64,000 bases of DNA from Halomonas sp. McH1-25 (GCF_022348165.1 NZ_JAKRFI010000001.1:62001-126000), one strand, 5' to 3'; positions 18,114-27,204 are shown, numbered from the stretch's first letter. The notes: generated by a model not told the origin, from the letters alone. Program-made: numbers and translations.

Positions 18114-19019
18114 TCAGGCCCAGCGGGGATCGGCGGTGAAGGCCACCGTGAACCAGCGGTTCTGCGGCGGGATGCTCAGGTTCGCGGCGATCTCCTCGCG
18201 AATCTCGTCGAGTTCGGTCATGCCGCGCTGCGAGGCGAAGTCCTTGCGGGTGATGATATGGATTTCGATGAAGTGGCCGCGCCCGGTCTTGGCGACGTGG
18301 CTGTGATAGCCGAGCAGGCCGTCGCGCTGCATGATCCGTTGCATGGCATCGTGAACCTCCTGGTCGATGTGGCTCGGCGCGATGAGGAACACTTCTTTCA
18401 TGGCGCGGCGAACGATGCCCAGTGGGACCGGCAGGAAGCAAACCGTCAACACCGCCAGCAGCAGTGAATCCACATAAGGCGTCCAGTGGTCCAGGGGAGT
18501 GCCTTCGAGCAGCGCCGCAATGACAAAGGCGACCAGCAGCGCGGAGGTGATCAGGGCCGCCATCAGCCAACTTTGCGTATCGATGCGCAGGAATTCGGAA
18601 TCCGCTTGTCGATTGACCCCTTTCTCGAAGACGTACATGCCGAAGCAGACGCAGGCGACCACGACTGCATAGGCGATGGCCGCGCCGAAGGCGAGGTCGC
18701 GCCCGCCTTCGAGTAGCCCCTGGACGGCATTCAGAAAGGCATAGCAGCAGAGTAGTGTCAGCACGGCGCCGTTGAAGGCGGCCACCATCGGCTCGAAGTG
18801 CCAATAGCCGTGCTGAAAGCGCTCGCTGGCCTCACGCACGGCCAGTCGCGACACCAGCAGGGCGAGTCCCGACATGGCCGCATCGATGGTAGAGAACATC
18901 CCATCGAAGAGGATGGATTGCGAGCCGGCCAGCAGGCCCAAGGCGACACCCAGCCCGGCGACGAACAGCGTCATGCCAATGGAGATTTTCAATGCGCGCT
19001 GTTCGAGGTGGGATTGCAT
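18114..19019 (-). CDS. Cation diffusion facilitator family transporter
   Basis: The 301-residue protein has about six membrane spans and a cytosolic C-terminal domain. The second span carries FDGMFSTIDAAMSG, which holds the Asp residues of the metal site in CDF proteins. The C-terminus (GHFIEIHIITRKDF) fits the cytosolic dimerisation domain. These proteins export divalent metals such as zinc, iron or manganese against protons. The metal cannot be assigned from sequence. The HxxxD site of the fifth span is not obvious (PYVDSLLLAVL). Confidence 0.8.
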   Translation of the reverse strand: MQSHLEQRALKISIGMTLFVAGLGVALGLLAGSQSILFDGMFSTIDAAMSGLALLVSRLAVREASERFQHGYWHFEPMVAAFNGAVLTLLCCYAFLNAVQGLLEGGRDLAFGAAIAYAVVVACVCFGMYVFEKGVNRQADSEFLRIDTQSWLMAALITSALLVAFVIAALLEGTPLDHWTPYVDSLLLAVLTVCFLPVPLGIVRRAMKEVFLIAPSHIDQEVHDAMQRIMQRDGLLGYHSHVAKTGRGHFIEIHIITRKDFASQRGMTELDEIREEIAANLSIPPQNRWFTVAFTADPRWA

Positions 19020-19110
19020 GAGCGAGCCGCCGCTTGGCCAAACCGCTAATATACGCCCTGGCTAGCGCAGGTAGCCAGTAATCCTCGGTGTCGCAGCTCT
19101 GGCTGACGCC

Positions 19111-19656
19111 TCACTTCCACTTGATGCTGCAGCCCATCGAGGGCGTCTGGTTGGCATTCGGCTGTTTGCCCTTCAGCAAGGCATCGGCAGCGGCTCGCAG
19201 GTCCTTGCCATTCGGCGTGCCCTTGCCGGGCCGGCTATCATCGAACTGTCCGTGGTAGGCCAGCTTGTGTTCGCTATCGAATAGGAAGAAATCCGGTGTA
19301 CATGCCGCCCCGAAGGCACGCGCCACTTCCTGACTCTCGTCCACCAGGTAAGGGAAGGTATAGCCGCGAGCTATCGCTTCCTTGCGCATGCGCTCGGGAC
19401 TATCGTCCGGGTGGGCGTGGAAGTCGTTGCTGTTGATGGCGATGACCATCAGGCCCTTTTCGATGTACTCACTGGCGAAGGCCGCAAAGCTATCGGCGAT
19501 ATGCTGCACGAACGGACAATGGTTGCAGATGAACGCGACGAGCAGTGGATGGCCGCCGTACTGCTCGCTGGAAATCTCGTTTCCTTCGGGATCGGGCAGC
19601 CGAAACTCCGGCATCGGCGAGCCCAGCTCGGTCATGTTGGAAGGTGTCAGTGCCAT
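19111..19656 (-). CDS. Thioredoxin-like AhpC/TSA family protein with CNHC motif
   Basis: The ATG at 19656 follows AAGGAGATCGTC and gives 181 residues. The fold is thioredoxin/peroxiredoxin-like, with CNHC at 44-47 (VAFICNHCPFVQHIADSF). The C-terminal GCSIKWK is characteristic of this widespread small family, sometimes annotated as thiol peroxidase-like or resA-like. There is no signal peptide, so it is cytosolic. The biochemical role is not settled. Confidence 0.8.
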   Translation of the reverse strand: MALTPSNMTELGSPMPEFRLPDPEGNEISSEQYGGHPLLVAFICNHCPFVQHIADSFAAFASEYIEKGLMVIAINSNDFHAHPDDSPERMRKEAIARGYTFPYLVDESQEVARAFGAACTPDFFLFDSEHKLAYHGQFDDSRPGKGTPNGKDLRAAADALLKGKQPNANQTPSMGCSIKWK

Positions 19657-19761
19657 GACGATCTCCTTTCCTCGAGTGTCGAAATTACGCTTTAGTTGCA
19701 CGGGCAGAGCTATCATTACCAAGGCTCTGTATTGATTCCAGGTCCTACACTTATAGAACCC

Positions 19762-20079
19762 ATGTCGACAACAGCCAACACGCCTGAACCGCCATACTAC
19801 GCCGTCATCTTCAGCAGCCATCGAACCGAGGGCGATCATGGCTATGCCGCCATGGCCGAACGCATGGTGGCGCTGGCCGCCACGCAGCCGGGTTTTCTCG
19901 GCATCGAGTCCGCCCGGGAGGAACTGGGCATCACCGTATCGTACTGGGAAAGCCTGGAAGCCATCCGGAGCTGGAAGCGGCACGCCGAACACCTGGAGGC
20001 ACAGCGACTGGGCCGCGGGCAATGGTATAGCGACTTTCGGGTGCGCATCGCCAGGGTCGAGCGCGAATACGGCATGTAG
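19762..20079 (+). CDS. Antibiotic biosynthesis monooxygenase-like (ABM) domain protein
   Basis: The start at 19762 gives 105 residues; a longer start at 19696 overlaps the region upstream of the thioredoxin-like gene. The YYAVIFSSHRTEGDHGYAAM and FLGIESAREELGITVSYW segments are typical of small dimeric ABM/YqjZ-like proteins. Some members are monooxygenases or haem-degrading enzymes, but many have no known activity. It lies 105 bp from the divergent thioredoxin-like gene. Confidence 0.75.
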   Translation: MSTTANTPEPPYYAVIFSSHRTEGDHGYAAMAERMVALAATQPGFLGIESAREELGITVSYWESLEAIRSWKRHAEHLEAQRLGRGQWYSDFRVRIARVEREYGM

Positions 20080-20223
20080 GCCTTGACGTTGGTTCTCGCC
20101 GGCATGGGGTAGGGCGGCCGGAGGGAATTTTTGACGGCTGCCCAAGACGCCGGGTGGCAAAATCGGGATAATGGCGGGCCATATCTCAAGACTCCCCGAA
20201 AGCCATCAACCCGGCTCCCGCTT

Positions 20224-22425
20224 ATGGAAATCAAGGTCAACTATCTCGAGAACCTGCGTCAGGAAGCCAGGTTCGACGACTTTACCGTCATCACCGATCA
20301 GCCGATCCGCTACAAGGGCGATGGCTCCGCCCCGGGCCCGTTCGATTACTTCCTGGCCTCGTCGGCGCTGTGTGCGGCCTACTTCGTGCGGGTGTACTGC
20401 AACGCGCGGGACATCCCCACCGAGAACATCCGGCTGTCGCAGAACAACATCGTCGATCCGGAAAACCGCTACAACCAGATCTTTCGCATCCAGATCGAGT
20501 TGCCGAACGACCTGTCCGACAAGGATCGCCAGGGCATCCTGCGTTCCATCGAGCGCTGCTCGGTCAAGCGGGTGATCCAGAATAACCCCGAGTTCCAGAT
20601 CGAGGTGGTCGACAACATCGACGAGGATGCCCAGGCGCTGCTGATGGGAGGCACCGTCGAGGGTGAGAACACCTGGATCGAAGGCAAGGACCTGCCCCTG
20701 GAGCAGACCATCGCCAACATGACCGGCATCCTCGAGAAGCTCGGCATGAAGATCGAGATCGCCTCGTGGCGCAACATCGTGCCGCACGTATGGTCGCTGC
20801 ACATTCGCGATGCCGCCTCGCCGATGTGCTTCACCAACGGCAAGGGCGCCACCAAGGAAGCCGCGCTATGCTCGGCGTTGGGCGAGTTCATCGAGCGCCT
20901 GAGCTGCAACTTCTTCTATAATGACCAGTTCTTCGGCACGGAGATCGCGGATAGCGCATTCGTGCACTACCCGAACGAGCAGTGGTTCCAGCCGGGGCCC
21001 AGCGACGCACTGCCGGAAGGCATCCTGGACGATCACTGCCGGGCGATCTACGACCCCGACGGCGAGCTGCGCGGTTCGCACCTGATCGATACCAACTCCG
21101 GCCGGGCGGATCGCGGCATCGTCTCGTTGCCGTTCGTGCGCCAGTCCGACGGCGAGACGGTCTACTTCCCCTCCAATCTGATCGAGAACCTCTACCTCAG
21201 CAACGGCATGAGCGCCGGCAACACGGTGGCCGAGGCGCAGGTGCAGTGTCTCTCCGAGATCTTCGAGCGGGCGGTGAAGAAGCACATCATCGAGGAAGAG
21301 ATCGTGCTGCCCGACGTGCCCGACGAGGTGCTGGCGAAATATCCCGGCATTCGCGAAGGCATCGAGGCGCTGGAGGCCCAGGGCTTCCCGGTGCTGGTCA
21401 AGGACGCCTCCCTCGGCGGCCAGTTCCCGGTGGCCTGCGTCACGCTGATGAACCCGCGTACCGGCGGCGTGTTCGCCTCCTTCGGTGCGCATCCCAGCCT
21501 GCAGGTGGCGCTGGAGCGCAGCCTTACCGAGCTATTGCAGGGACGCAGCTTCGAAGGGCTGGACGACCTGCCGCCGCCCACCTTCAACTCCCAGGCGGTG
21601 GCCGAGCCGAACAACTTCGTCGAGCACTTCATCGACTCGTCGGGGGTGATTTCCTGGTGCTTCTTCAGCTCGCATGCCGATGTCGAGTTCTGCGAGTGGG
21701 ATTTCTCGGGTACCAACGACGAAGAGGCGCAGCGCCTGTTCGGGATTCTCTCGGAAATGGGCCTGGAAGCCTACATGGCCGTTCACGAGGATCTTGGCGC
21801 GCCGGTGTGCCGCATCCTGGTGCCCGGCTATTCCGAGGTCTATCCGGTCGAGGACCTGGTCTGGGACAACACCAACATGGCGCTGGCCTTCCGCGAGGAC
21901 ATCCTCAACCTGCATTCGCTGGACGACGGGCAACTGGCAGATCTGCTCGAACGCCTGGAGGAAAGCGAACTCGACGAGCAGATGAAGATCGTCACCCTCA
22001 TCGGCATCGAGTTCGACGACAACACCGTCTGGTCCGAGCTGACCATTCAGGAGTTGAAGCTGCTGATTCACCTGGCGCTCGGGCAGCATGAAGAGGCGCT
22101 GGATCACGTCGCGATGTTCCTGCAGTTCAATGACAACACCGTGGCGCGTGGGCTGTTCTACCAGGCGATGCAGGCAGTGCTGGAAATCACTCTGGACGAC
22201 GAACTGGCGTTGGACGATTACTTCGCCAACCTCAAGCGCATGTTCGGCGACGAGACCATGAACGCCGTGGTCGGCTCGGTAACCGGCGAGGTGCGCTTCC
22301 ACGGCCTGACGCCCACCAGCATGAAGCTGGAAGGCATCGATCGCCATCAGCGCCTGATCGAGAGCTACAGGAAGCTGCACGCGGCGCGCGCTGCCAGAGC
22401 GGGAGTAGCCGCAGTCTCAGCCTGA
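20224..22425 (+). CDS. OsmC-YcaO fusion protein
   Basis: From the ATG at 20224 (MEIKVNYLENLRQEARFDDF) the protein is 733 residues. An upstream in-frame start at 20131 lacks support. Residues 1-135 are an OsmC-like domain (SALCAAYFVRVYCNARDIP, with the typical Cys). Residues about 165-560 are a YcaO domain close to E. coli YcaO (CFTNGKGATKEAALCSALGEF, YLSNGMSAGNTVAEAQV, GAHPSLQVALERSLTELLQG). The C-terminal 150 residues are helical and TPR-like. YcaO proteins use ATP to activate amide backbones; E. coli YcaO is linked to RimO-dependent ribosomal S12 methylthiolation. A terminator follows. Confidence 0.9.
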   Translation: MEIKVNYLENLRQEARFDDFTVITDQPIRYKGDGSAPGPFDYFLASSALCAAYFVRVYCNARDIPTENIRLSQNNIVDPENRYNQIFRIQIELPNDLSDKDRQGILRSIERCSVKRVIQNNPEFQIEVVDNIDEDAQALLMGGTVEGENTWIEGKDLPLEQTIANMTGILEKLGMKIEIASWRNIVPHVWSLHIRDAASPMCFTNGKGATKEAALCSALGEFIERLSCNFFYNDQFFGTEIADSAFVHYPNEQWFQPGPSDALPEGILDDHCRAIYDPDGELRGSHLIDTNSGRADRGIVSLPFVRQSDGETVYFPSNLIENLYLSNGMSAGNTVAEAQVQCLSEIFERAVKKHIIEEEIVLPDVPDEVLAKYPGIREGIEALEAQGFPVLVKDASLGGQFPVACVTLMNPRTGGVFASFGAHPSLQVALERSLTELLQGRSFEGLDDLPPPTFNSQAVAEPNNFVEHFIDSSGVISWCFFSSHADVEFCEWDFSGTNDEEAQRLFGILSEMGLEAYMAVHEDLGAPVCRILVPGYSEVYPVEDLVWDNTNMALAFREDILNLHSLDDGQLADLLERLEESELDEQMKIVTLIGIEFDDNTVWSELTIQELKLLIHLALGQHEEALDHVAMFLQFNDNTVARGLFYQAMQAVLEITLDDELALDDYFANLKRMFGDETMNAVVGSVTGEVRFHGLTPTSMKLEGIDRHQRLIESYRKLHAARAARAGVAAVSA

Positions 22426-22447
22426 TCGTTGCCTCATAGGTAACGTA

Positions 22448-22481
22448 GCCCCCGCGTCGGTTTCCCGGCTCGGGGGCTTTT
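22448..22481 (+). terminator. Intrinsic terminator after the OsmC-YcaO gene
   Basis: A 7 bp GC stem, GCCCCCG (22448-22454) and CGGGGGC (22471-22477), is followed by TTTT. It lies 22 bp past the stop codon at 22425. Confidence 0.85.
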
Positions 22482-22512
22482 CGTTAATCTCGTATAGCCC
22501 TACAGTGAGATA

Positions 22513-22547
22513 TTCCACACTATTCGGGACTGTGTACTGGTGTGGAA
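22513..22547. promoter_or_regulatory. Inverted repeat upstream of a GNAT gene
   Basis: Perfect 8 bp arms, TTCCACAC (22513-22520) and GTGTGGAA (22540-22547), are separated by 19 bp and lie 51 bp before the GNAT start. The arms are spaced two helical turns apart, which would suit a dimeric regulator. No matching regulator is adjacent. Confidence 0.35.
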
Positions 22548-22597
22548 CTGACTTGCCATCGCCCCGGACGGGCGGCGTCAGGCTAGCAGGAGGGCGC

Positions 22598-23119
22598 ATG
22601 CAGATAAGAATGGTAAAAGAGACTGATCTTGAGTCACTCAGGCAACTGTTTCGCGAAGCCTTCGAGGAGGAGGGTGAGGCTGTATCGAATCTGGCCCTGT
22701 CGCTGATAGAGGATAAATCCGCACAGCCCCGGGTAACCCTCGTGGCGGAAGAAGGTGACCGGCTTGTCGGCAGTGTTATTTTCAGCGCGGTAACGCTTGA
22801 AGGCGCCGAGCAGATCTGCAGTTATATCCTGGCCCCATTGGCGGTCGTCAAGGACGTTCAGCGTTCGGGAATCGGCCGCAAACTGATCGAAAGTGGCTGC
22901 GAAGCCCTGTGTGAGCAAGATGGCGATGCGGTGTTCGTGCTGGGTGATCCCGAGTATTACGGTCGCCATGGCTTCTTCTCGAAACACCACGTTCATCCAC
23001 CATACGAGCTCCCCTATCCCGAAGCGTGGATGGCTCGCTCACTGCGTGGTATTTCGCTCGAATCGCTGCAGGGGCGACTTATATGTGCCGACTCACTCAT
23101 GCGCCCCGAGCTTTGGTAA
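22598..23119 (+). CDS. GNAT family N-acetyltransferase (YhbS-like)
   Basis: The ATG at 22598 follows AGGAGGGCGC and gives 173 residues. The acetyl-CoA site is seen in LAPLAVVKDVQRSGIGRKLI (Q/RxxGxG/A pattern), and VLGDPEYYGRHGFFSK is typical of the YhbS group. It should transfer an acetyl group from acetyl-CoA; the acceptor is unknown. The gene is monocistronic. Confidence 0.85.
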   Translation: MQIRMVKETDLESLRQLFREAFEEEGEAVSNLALSLIEDKSAQPRVTLVAEEGDRLVGSVIFSAVTLEGAEQICSYILAPLAVVKDVQRSGIGRKLIESGCEALCEQDGDAVFVLGDPEYYGRHGFFSKHHVHPPYELPYPEAWMARSLRGISLESLQGRLICADSLMRPELW

Positions 23120-23197
23120 GCCGCAAGCTCCGAGCCAGTCGTTAGTTCGGCCGGAAGCTGCGTCGGGGCGACTGCGCATCGAAAACGGGCAGCGGAG

Positions 23198-23641
23198 CTA
23201 TTTCTGATCGGTTTCGAGCAACGCGACGGCCAGACGCACGAAATCCACGGAAGAAAGAATGCCGACGAGACGACCTCCGTCGTCCAGTACCGGCATGGCG
23301 CCCTGGCGATGTGCCAGCAGTTGCCGCCCGGCGTCGGCGAGTGGCGTGTCGGCCGACAGCGTGAGCACGTCCCGGGAAATGACCTCGGCAAGCGGTATCC
23401 GCCCGAGATGCTGGCTCAAACGCTTCGAGCCGTAGGTATCGGTGATTCGCAACGCTTCCCGCAGCACGACCTTCTGATTGAGCAATCCCGCCAGTTGGCC
23501 CTGGTCGTCCAGCACCGGCAGATGCCGTATCTTGTGTTCCCGCATGGTCTCGTTACCGTCGTTGAGTGTCTGCTCGAGACGTAGTGTGACGATGTCGCGG
23601 ATCATGATGTCGGCTACTACGGTGGGAGTCTCTTGGGTCAT
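23198..23641 (-). CDS. Tandem CBS domain protein
   Basis: From the ATG at 23641 the protein is 147 residues with two CBS domains (IMIRDIVTLRLEQTLNDG...RHLPVLDDQGQLAGLL and VISRDVLTLSADTPL...GAMPVLDDGGRLVGIL). Such stand-alone pairs bind adenine nucleotides and act as energy sensors. GGAGA precedes the start. It is divergent from the methyltransferase gene with 155 bp between. Confidence 0.88.
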   Translation of the reverse strand: MTQETPTVVADIMIRDIVTLRLEQTLNDGNETMREHKIRHLPVLDDQGQLAGLLNQKVVLREALRITDTYGSKRLSQHLGRIPLAEVISRDVLTLSADTPLADAGRQLLAHRQGAMPVLDDGGRLVGILSSVDFVRLAVALLETDQK

Positions 23642-23796
23642 CGGAACAATTCTCCATCGAATCGAGTAGGGGGCTCTGCGCTTTATCGGCAGGGATAGGC
23701 CAGACAGTAGTCGGATGGCGGGATTTATCGAGCAAGCCGACATTGGCTGGCTTTCCTTTGACATGGATCAAGACAGACAAGGTGCAAGGAGGCACG

Positions 23797-24408
23797 ATGC
23801 GCAGTTTCATCTACGACACGCTTATCCTCAGGCTCACTTCCCGGTGGTATGCGGAGGTGCTGCAGCGCGTGCCCGAGGGCGCTGCCGTGCTGGATGTCGG
23901 TATTGGCACGGCGGGCGCATTGCTGGCCAATGCCGAACTGGTCAGGCGAAAGCGCCTGCATGTGACGGGCATCGATATCGATGCCGATTATATGCAACGT
24001 GCCCGGCAAAGGTTGGTGGAGTCGCCACTGGCTGACCATACCGACATCCATCTCGAATCGGTCTACGAGCATCTGGGCGGGCCATACGATGCCGTCTATT
24101 TCTCGGCCAGCTTCATGCTCCTGCCCGAGCCTGACCGGGCGCTACGGCACTGCTGCGAGCTGTTGCGCCCGGGCGGACGGATATTCTTCACGCAAACCAT
24201 CCAGACGCGGCCATCGCGCTGGATGGAGACGCTAAAGCCCGTACTCAAACGGGTAACGAGTATCGATTTCGGCCAAGTGACCTATGAGGACGATTTCAAA
24301 GCCCAGCTTCGTGATGCCGGTCTTGAACTGGAGGAGTTCATCTTCCTGGCGCATCACGGCAGTCGAGCGTCATGCCTTGCCGTGGCTGGGCTGGTTGGTG
24401 TGCACTAA
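23797..24408 (+). CDS. Class I SAM-dependent methyltransferase
   Basis: The ATG at 23797 follows AAGGAGG and gives 203 residues. The SAM-binding motif I is AAVLDVGIGTAGALL, motif II GIDIDADYM, and motif post-III LLRPGGRIFFTQTIQ. The target is unknown. The last 25 bp or so of the gene recur downstream of the toxin-antitoxin module (25055-25079). Confidence 0.82.
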   Translation: MRSFIYDTLILRLTSRWYAEVLQRVPEGAAVLDVGIGTAGALLANAELVRRKRLHVTGIDIDADYMQRARQRLVESPLADHTDIHLESVYEHLGGPYDAVYFSASFMLLPEPDRALRHCCELLRPGGRIFFTQTIQTRPSRWMETLKPVLKRVTSIDFGQVTYEDDFKAQLRDAGLELEEFIFLAHHGSRASCLAVAGLVGVH

Positions 24409-24434
24409 GCCTTCCGCTGGCTCAGCCTTTAGCT

Positions 24435-24689
24435 TCAGTAGTGGTAACGAAGTTGAGCAATAAGCAGCGCATCATCCGTCACCTTGTAGACCATGCGGTC
24501 TTCTTCGTTGATTCGCCGGGACCAGTAGCCGGCCAGGCTATGCTTGAGAGGTTCAGGCTTACCGACACCTTCGAACGGCTCTCGCTTGGTTTCCTTGATC
24601 AGCTTATTGATCCGGTTAAGGGTCTTTTTGTCGGTTTTTTGCCAGTACAGATAATCTTCCCACGCGTTTTCGGAGAAGAGCAGCTTCAT
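24435..24689 (-). CDS. yoeB: YoeB toxin, ribosome-dependent mRNA endonuclease
   Basis: The protein is 84 residues, the usual YoeB length, and keeps all four catalytic residues at the same positions as E. coli YoeB: E46, R65, H83 and Y84 (NEEDRMVYKV and AQLRYHY). It should cleave mRNA in the ribosomal A site when free. It overlaps yefM by four bases, so the antitoxin is made first. The catalytic residues being intact suggests the toxin is active. Confidence 0.93.
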   Translation of the reverse strand: MKLLFSENAWEDYLYWQKTDKKTLNRINKLIKETKREPFEGVGKPEPLKHSLAGYWSRRINEEDRMVYKVTDDALLIAQLRYHY

Positions 24690-24937
24690 TCAAGGAGTTC
24701 CTTCTCCTGACCACGGCCTTGCTCCAGTTCAGCGACAGATTCCAATAAGCGGCGAGTGTTCTTCGGCGCACGCAGCAGGTAGGCGGTTTCCTGCAGCGCT
24801 TCGTAGTCCTCCAGGGAGATCATCACCACGGACTGCGCTTTGCTCCGGGTAATGATGACTGGTGAATGGTCTTCACAGACCTGCTCCATGGTTTTGGCTA
24901 GATGAGTTCGCGCTGCGGTGTAGCTGATGGCGTCCAT
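24686..24937 (-). CDS. yefM: YefM antitoxin, Phd/YefM family
   Basis: The 83-residue protein begins MDAISYTAARTHLAKTMEQV, the N-terminal DNA-binding fold of the Phd/YefM family. The C-terminal region (RRLLESVAELEQGRGQEKEL) is the acidic tail that neutralises YoeB. It is the first gene of the module and represses its own promoter through the palindrome at 24966-24983. Confidence 0.93.
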   Translation of the reverse strand: MDAISYTAARTHLAKTMEQVCEDHSPVIITRSKAQSVVMISLEDYEALQETAYLLRAPKNTRRLLESVAELEQGRGQEKELLE

Positions 24938-24965
24938 AAAGCGCTCCTGAGCGGGATGTCATTTA

Positions 24966-24983
24966 TGTACAGAATACTGTACA
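24966..24983. promoter_or_regulatory. YefM operator
   Basis: An inverted repeat, TGTACAG-AATA-CTGTACA, contains two TGTACA cores whose centres are 12 bp apart, the spacing known for the E. coli yefM operator. A further TGTAC follows at 24984. It starts 29 bp upstream of the yefM start. The gap from 24938 to 25242 holds this operator and the repeat at 25055; nothing else is seen there. Confidence 0.8.
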
Positions 24984-25054
24984 TGTACTGGCTAGGCAAT
25001 CGCTTGTAGAATGGCGCTTCTCCGCTGCTTTGCTATGGGAGCCGAGGGCCGTGT

Positions 25055-25079
25055 CTTGCCGTGGCTGGGCCGGCTGGTG
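25055..25079 (+). repeat. 25 bp near-copy of the methyltransferase 3' end
   Basis: The 25 bases at 25055-25079 match 24376-24400, near the end of the methyltransferase gene, with two mismatches. The two copies are in the same orientation and flank the yefM-yoeB module, so they may mark its insertion. Confidence 0.55.
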
Positions 25080-25242
25080 CCTAGTCACGTTATCGGTGAA
25101 GCCTGCTCCACTTGATAAAGATTATCTACGTCAGACTTGAAGAAAGAGATAATGACAAATAAGAGCTTCACGGCCTTGGACAAAGCCGTCCATGCGACCG
25201 GGGCGTCCCAAATTACCGCTGCCGCACGGAAAAAGAGGTGTC

Positions 25243-26385
25243 ATGGCTTCAAAGTTCCTTCTGTGGACCATTCGGGTGCTGGCGCTCTGCATGGCACTGG
25301 TGAGTGTGCTGCCAGAGGTCCCCAGCGGTCAGTGGTGGATCAGACTGTGGGAATTTCCACGGCTTCAGTTGGCTTGGGCGCTGCTCCTTCCCTTGGCGCT
25401 GCTTGCAGTGCACGCCTGGTGGAAACGTCCGCGGAAAGAGCATGCAGCGTGGTTGGGAATAATCCTCGCGGCGGGGATATGGCAGCTGTCACATATCCTG
25501 CCGTTCACTCCGGTCTGGCAGCCCGAAGTCCCCGACGCTGAGACTCACCCCAACAAAGCCGGGGTGACATTCAAAGTCATGACCGCGAATGTCACCTACA
25601 CCAACGATCACTACAGCGAGGTCTTGGAGTTGGTGCGGCATGAGGATCCAGACCTTTTGCTAACGCTCGAAATCGACAGCGAGTGGAACGAGGGTCTGGC
25701 GCCGCTGAATGAGCGCTATGCCCATCGGATTGGAGAGGTCCGTGGCGAGGGGCTGGGAATGGTGCTCTGGTCGAAGTTCCCGCTACTGGAACAAGAGATC
25801 AAGTATCTGGTCTCCGAGCGCCGTCCCTCGATCTTTACGACCCTGGATATACCGGGAATCGGACCGGTCCGTTATGTCGGTATCCATCCGGTCCCGCCAG
25901 GGCTGCGTGACCGGATTGCCCGTAACGACCAAACCTCCGAGCGTCGCGACAGCCGAGTCCGCGACGCGGAGCTGATGCTAGTCGCTCGCGAGGTCGAGGA
26001 GGACGCAGACAACCGCTGGATCGTCACCGGGGACTTCAATGACGTGGCGTGGTCGGATACGACGCAACTGTTCGCTGACCTGACCGACTTGAAGGATCCG
26101 CGCCGTGGCCGGCGGTTGCTGGCTACCTACCATGCACAGCACCCCCTATGGAGATATCCTATCGACCATCTGTTCGTCTCCGACGGCTTCCATCTGGCCG
26201 ACTTCGGCCGGCAACGGGTGTTCGGCTCCGATCACTTCGCCATTACCGCGACACTGGCCGTCGCGAATAAGGACAACGCAAAGCCGCGAGCCTCTGCTGA
26301 GGAAGCAGAGAGGGCTCGGGAAATGGTCGAGGAAGGATTCGAAGACGCTGCCGAGCACGAGGTTAGCTCGCCACCGTCGGATTGA
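25243..26385 (+). CDS. Membrane-anchored endonuclease/exonuclease/phosphatase (EEP) family protein
   Basis: The ATG at 25243 has AGAGGTG upstream and gives 380 residues. Three hydrophobic stretches occupy about the first 105 residues, followed by an EEP domain with KVMTANVTYTND, LLLTLEIDSEW, IVTGDFNDVAWSDT and GSDHFAITATL. The catalytic Asn, Glu, Asp and His are present. A charged C-terminal tail follows. Members of this membrane-bound group act on phosphodiesters of unknown identity. Confidence 0.83.
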   Translation: MASKFLLWTIRVLALCMALVSVLPEVPSGQWWIRLWEFPRLQLAWALLLPLALLAVHAWWKRPRKEHAAWLGIILAAGIWQLSHILPFTPVWQPEVPDAETHPNKAGVTFKVMTANVTYTNDHYSEVLELVRHEDPDLLLTLEIDSEWNEGLAPLNERYAHRIGEVRGEGLGMVLWSKFPLLEQEIKYLVSERRPSIFTTLDIPGIGPVRYVGIHPVPPGLRDRIARNDQTSERRDSRVRDAELMLVAREVEEDADNRWIVTGDFNDVAWSDTTQLFADLTDLKDPRRGRRLLATYHAQHPLWRYPIDHLFVSDGFHLADFGRQRVFGSDHFAITATLAVANKDNAKPRASAEEAERAREMVEEGFEDAAEHEVSSPPSD

Positions 26386-26456
26386 AGGGGTCAGGAATCA
26401 GGCGGGGAAGGCCTTATCTTCGATTGAAGCCAGCGGATCAAGAAGGCAATAAATTT

Positions 26457-27032
26457 TCAAAGGTGGCTGCGTTCCGCGTTAACGCTACCGACAACCTTGA
26501 GCCAGGCACCGGCTTCACACTTGAGACGTTTCGCATCGATGCTGCCATTGACCCGCGCGCTGGACAGCAACAGCGCCTGATCCGTGGCGACTAGCCGCCC
26601 TGTGACGCGCCCCGCGACGCTAATGACGCGTGCCTCGATGGAATGGCATACGCGCCCCGAAGCGGCGACATTCACGCTATGCTCCCTGGCCGTCACGCTA
26701 CCCTCGATGGTGCCGTGGATGGCCAGCGATTCCCCTGAGTCCACTTTCCCTTGGATAAGCAACGTTGAGCCGAACTGGCTGCCTGAATGTGACGGAAGCA
26801 CATGAGCGAGCGCTGCGGCGGGAAGAGCCGGCAAGGGAGTATCCGTCTGGTTGGCCGTTTGGGTCGCCGGCTTGATGGACTCGCGGGGTAGTAGGGCTAC
26901 TCGATCCTGGACAGCTTCCACGGCGGCCGGCCGGAACGCCACAGCACGCTTTCTGCTGCGCCGCTTGCCGTCGAGTATAAGGATGATGAGCGCCACGACG
27001 CCCAGAACGAACAATACGTCCCTGCCCCCCAT
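26457..27032 (-). CDS. Membrane-anchored bactofilin
   Basis: The start at 27032 (MGGRDVLFVLGVVALIILIL, preceded by AAGGGG) gives 191 residues with one N-terminal membrane span, a linker of about 60 residues, and a beta-helical bactofilin domain (LLIQGKVDSGESLAIHGTIEGSVTAREHSVNV). Bactofilins form filaments at the membrane that scaffold cell-shape or polar proteins. It is divergent from a second, soluble bactofilin. Confidence 0.82.
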   Translation of the reverse strand: MGGRDVLFVLGVVALIILILDGKRRSRKRAVAFRPAAVEAVQDRVALLPRESIKPATQTANQTDTPLPALPAAALAHVLPSHSGSQFGSTLLIQGKVDSGESLAIHGTIEGSVTAREHSVNVAASGRVCHSIEARVISVAGRVTGRLVATDQALLLSSARVNGSIDAKRLKCEAGAWLKVVGSVNAERSHL

Positions 27033-27204
27033 AATAGCCCCTTGATCGGTGTGGGATGCCCATTGCCAGTATAAGTGGGCTGCCAGACGCTGAGAATTGA
27101 CGACTAACCGGCTTTTCCGCTGGCTAATTCCTGCTTTGATCCGATACAGGCCAGGCAATATCCACTAGTGTGCGATTCCTTCATGCGACCCGGAGCCTTT
27201 CCTC

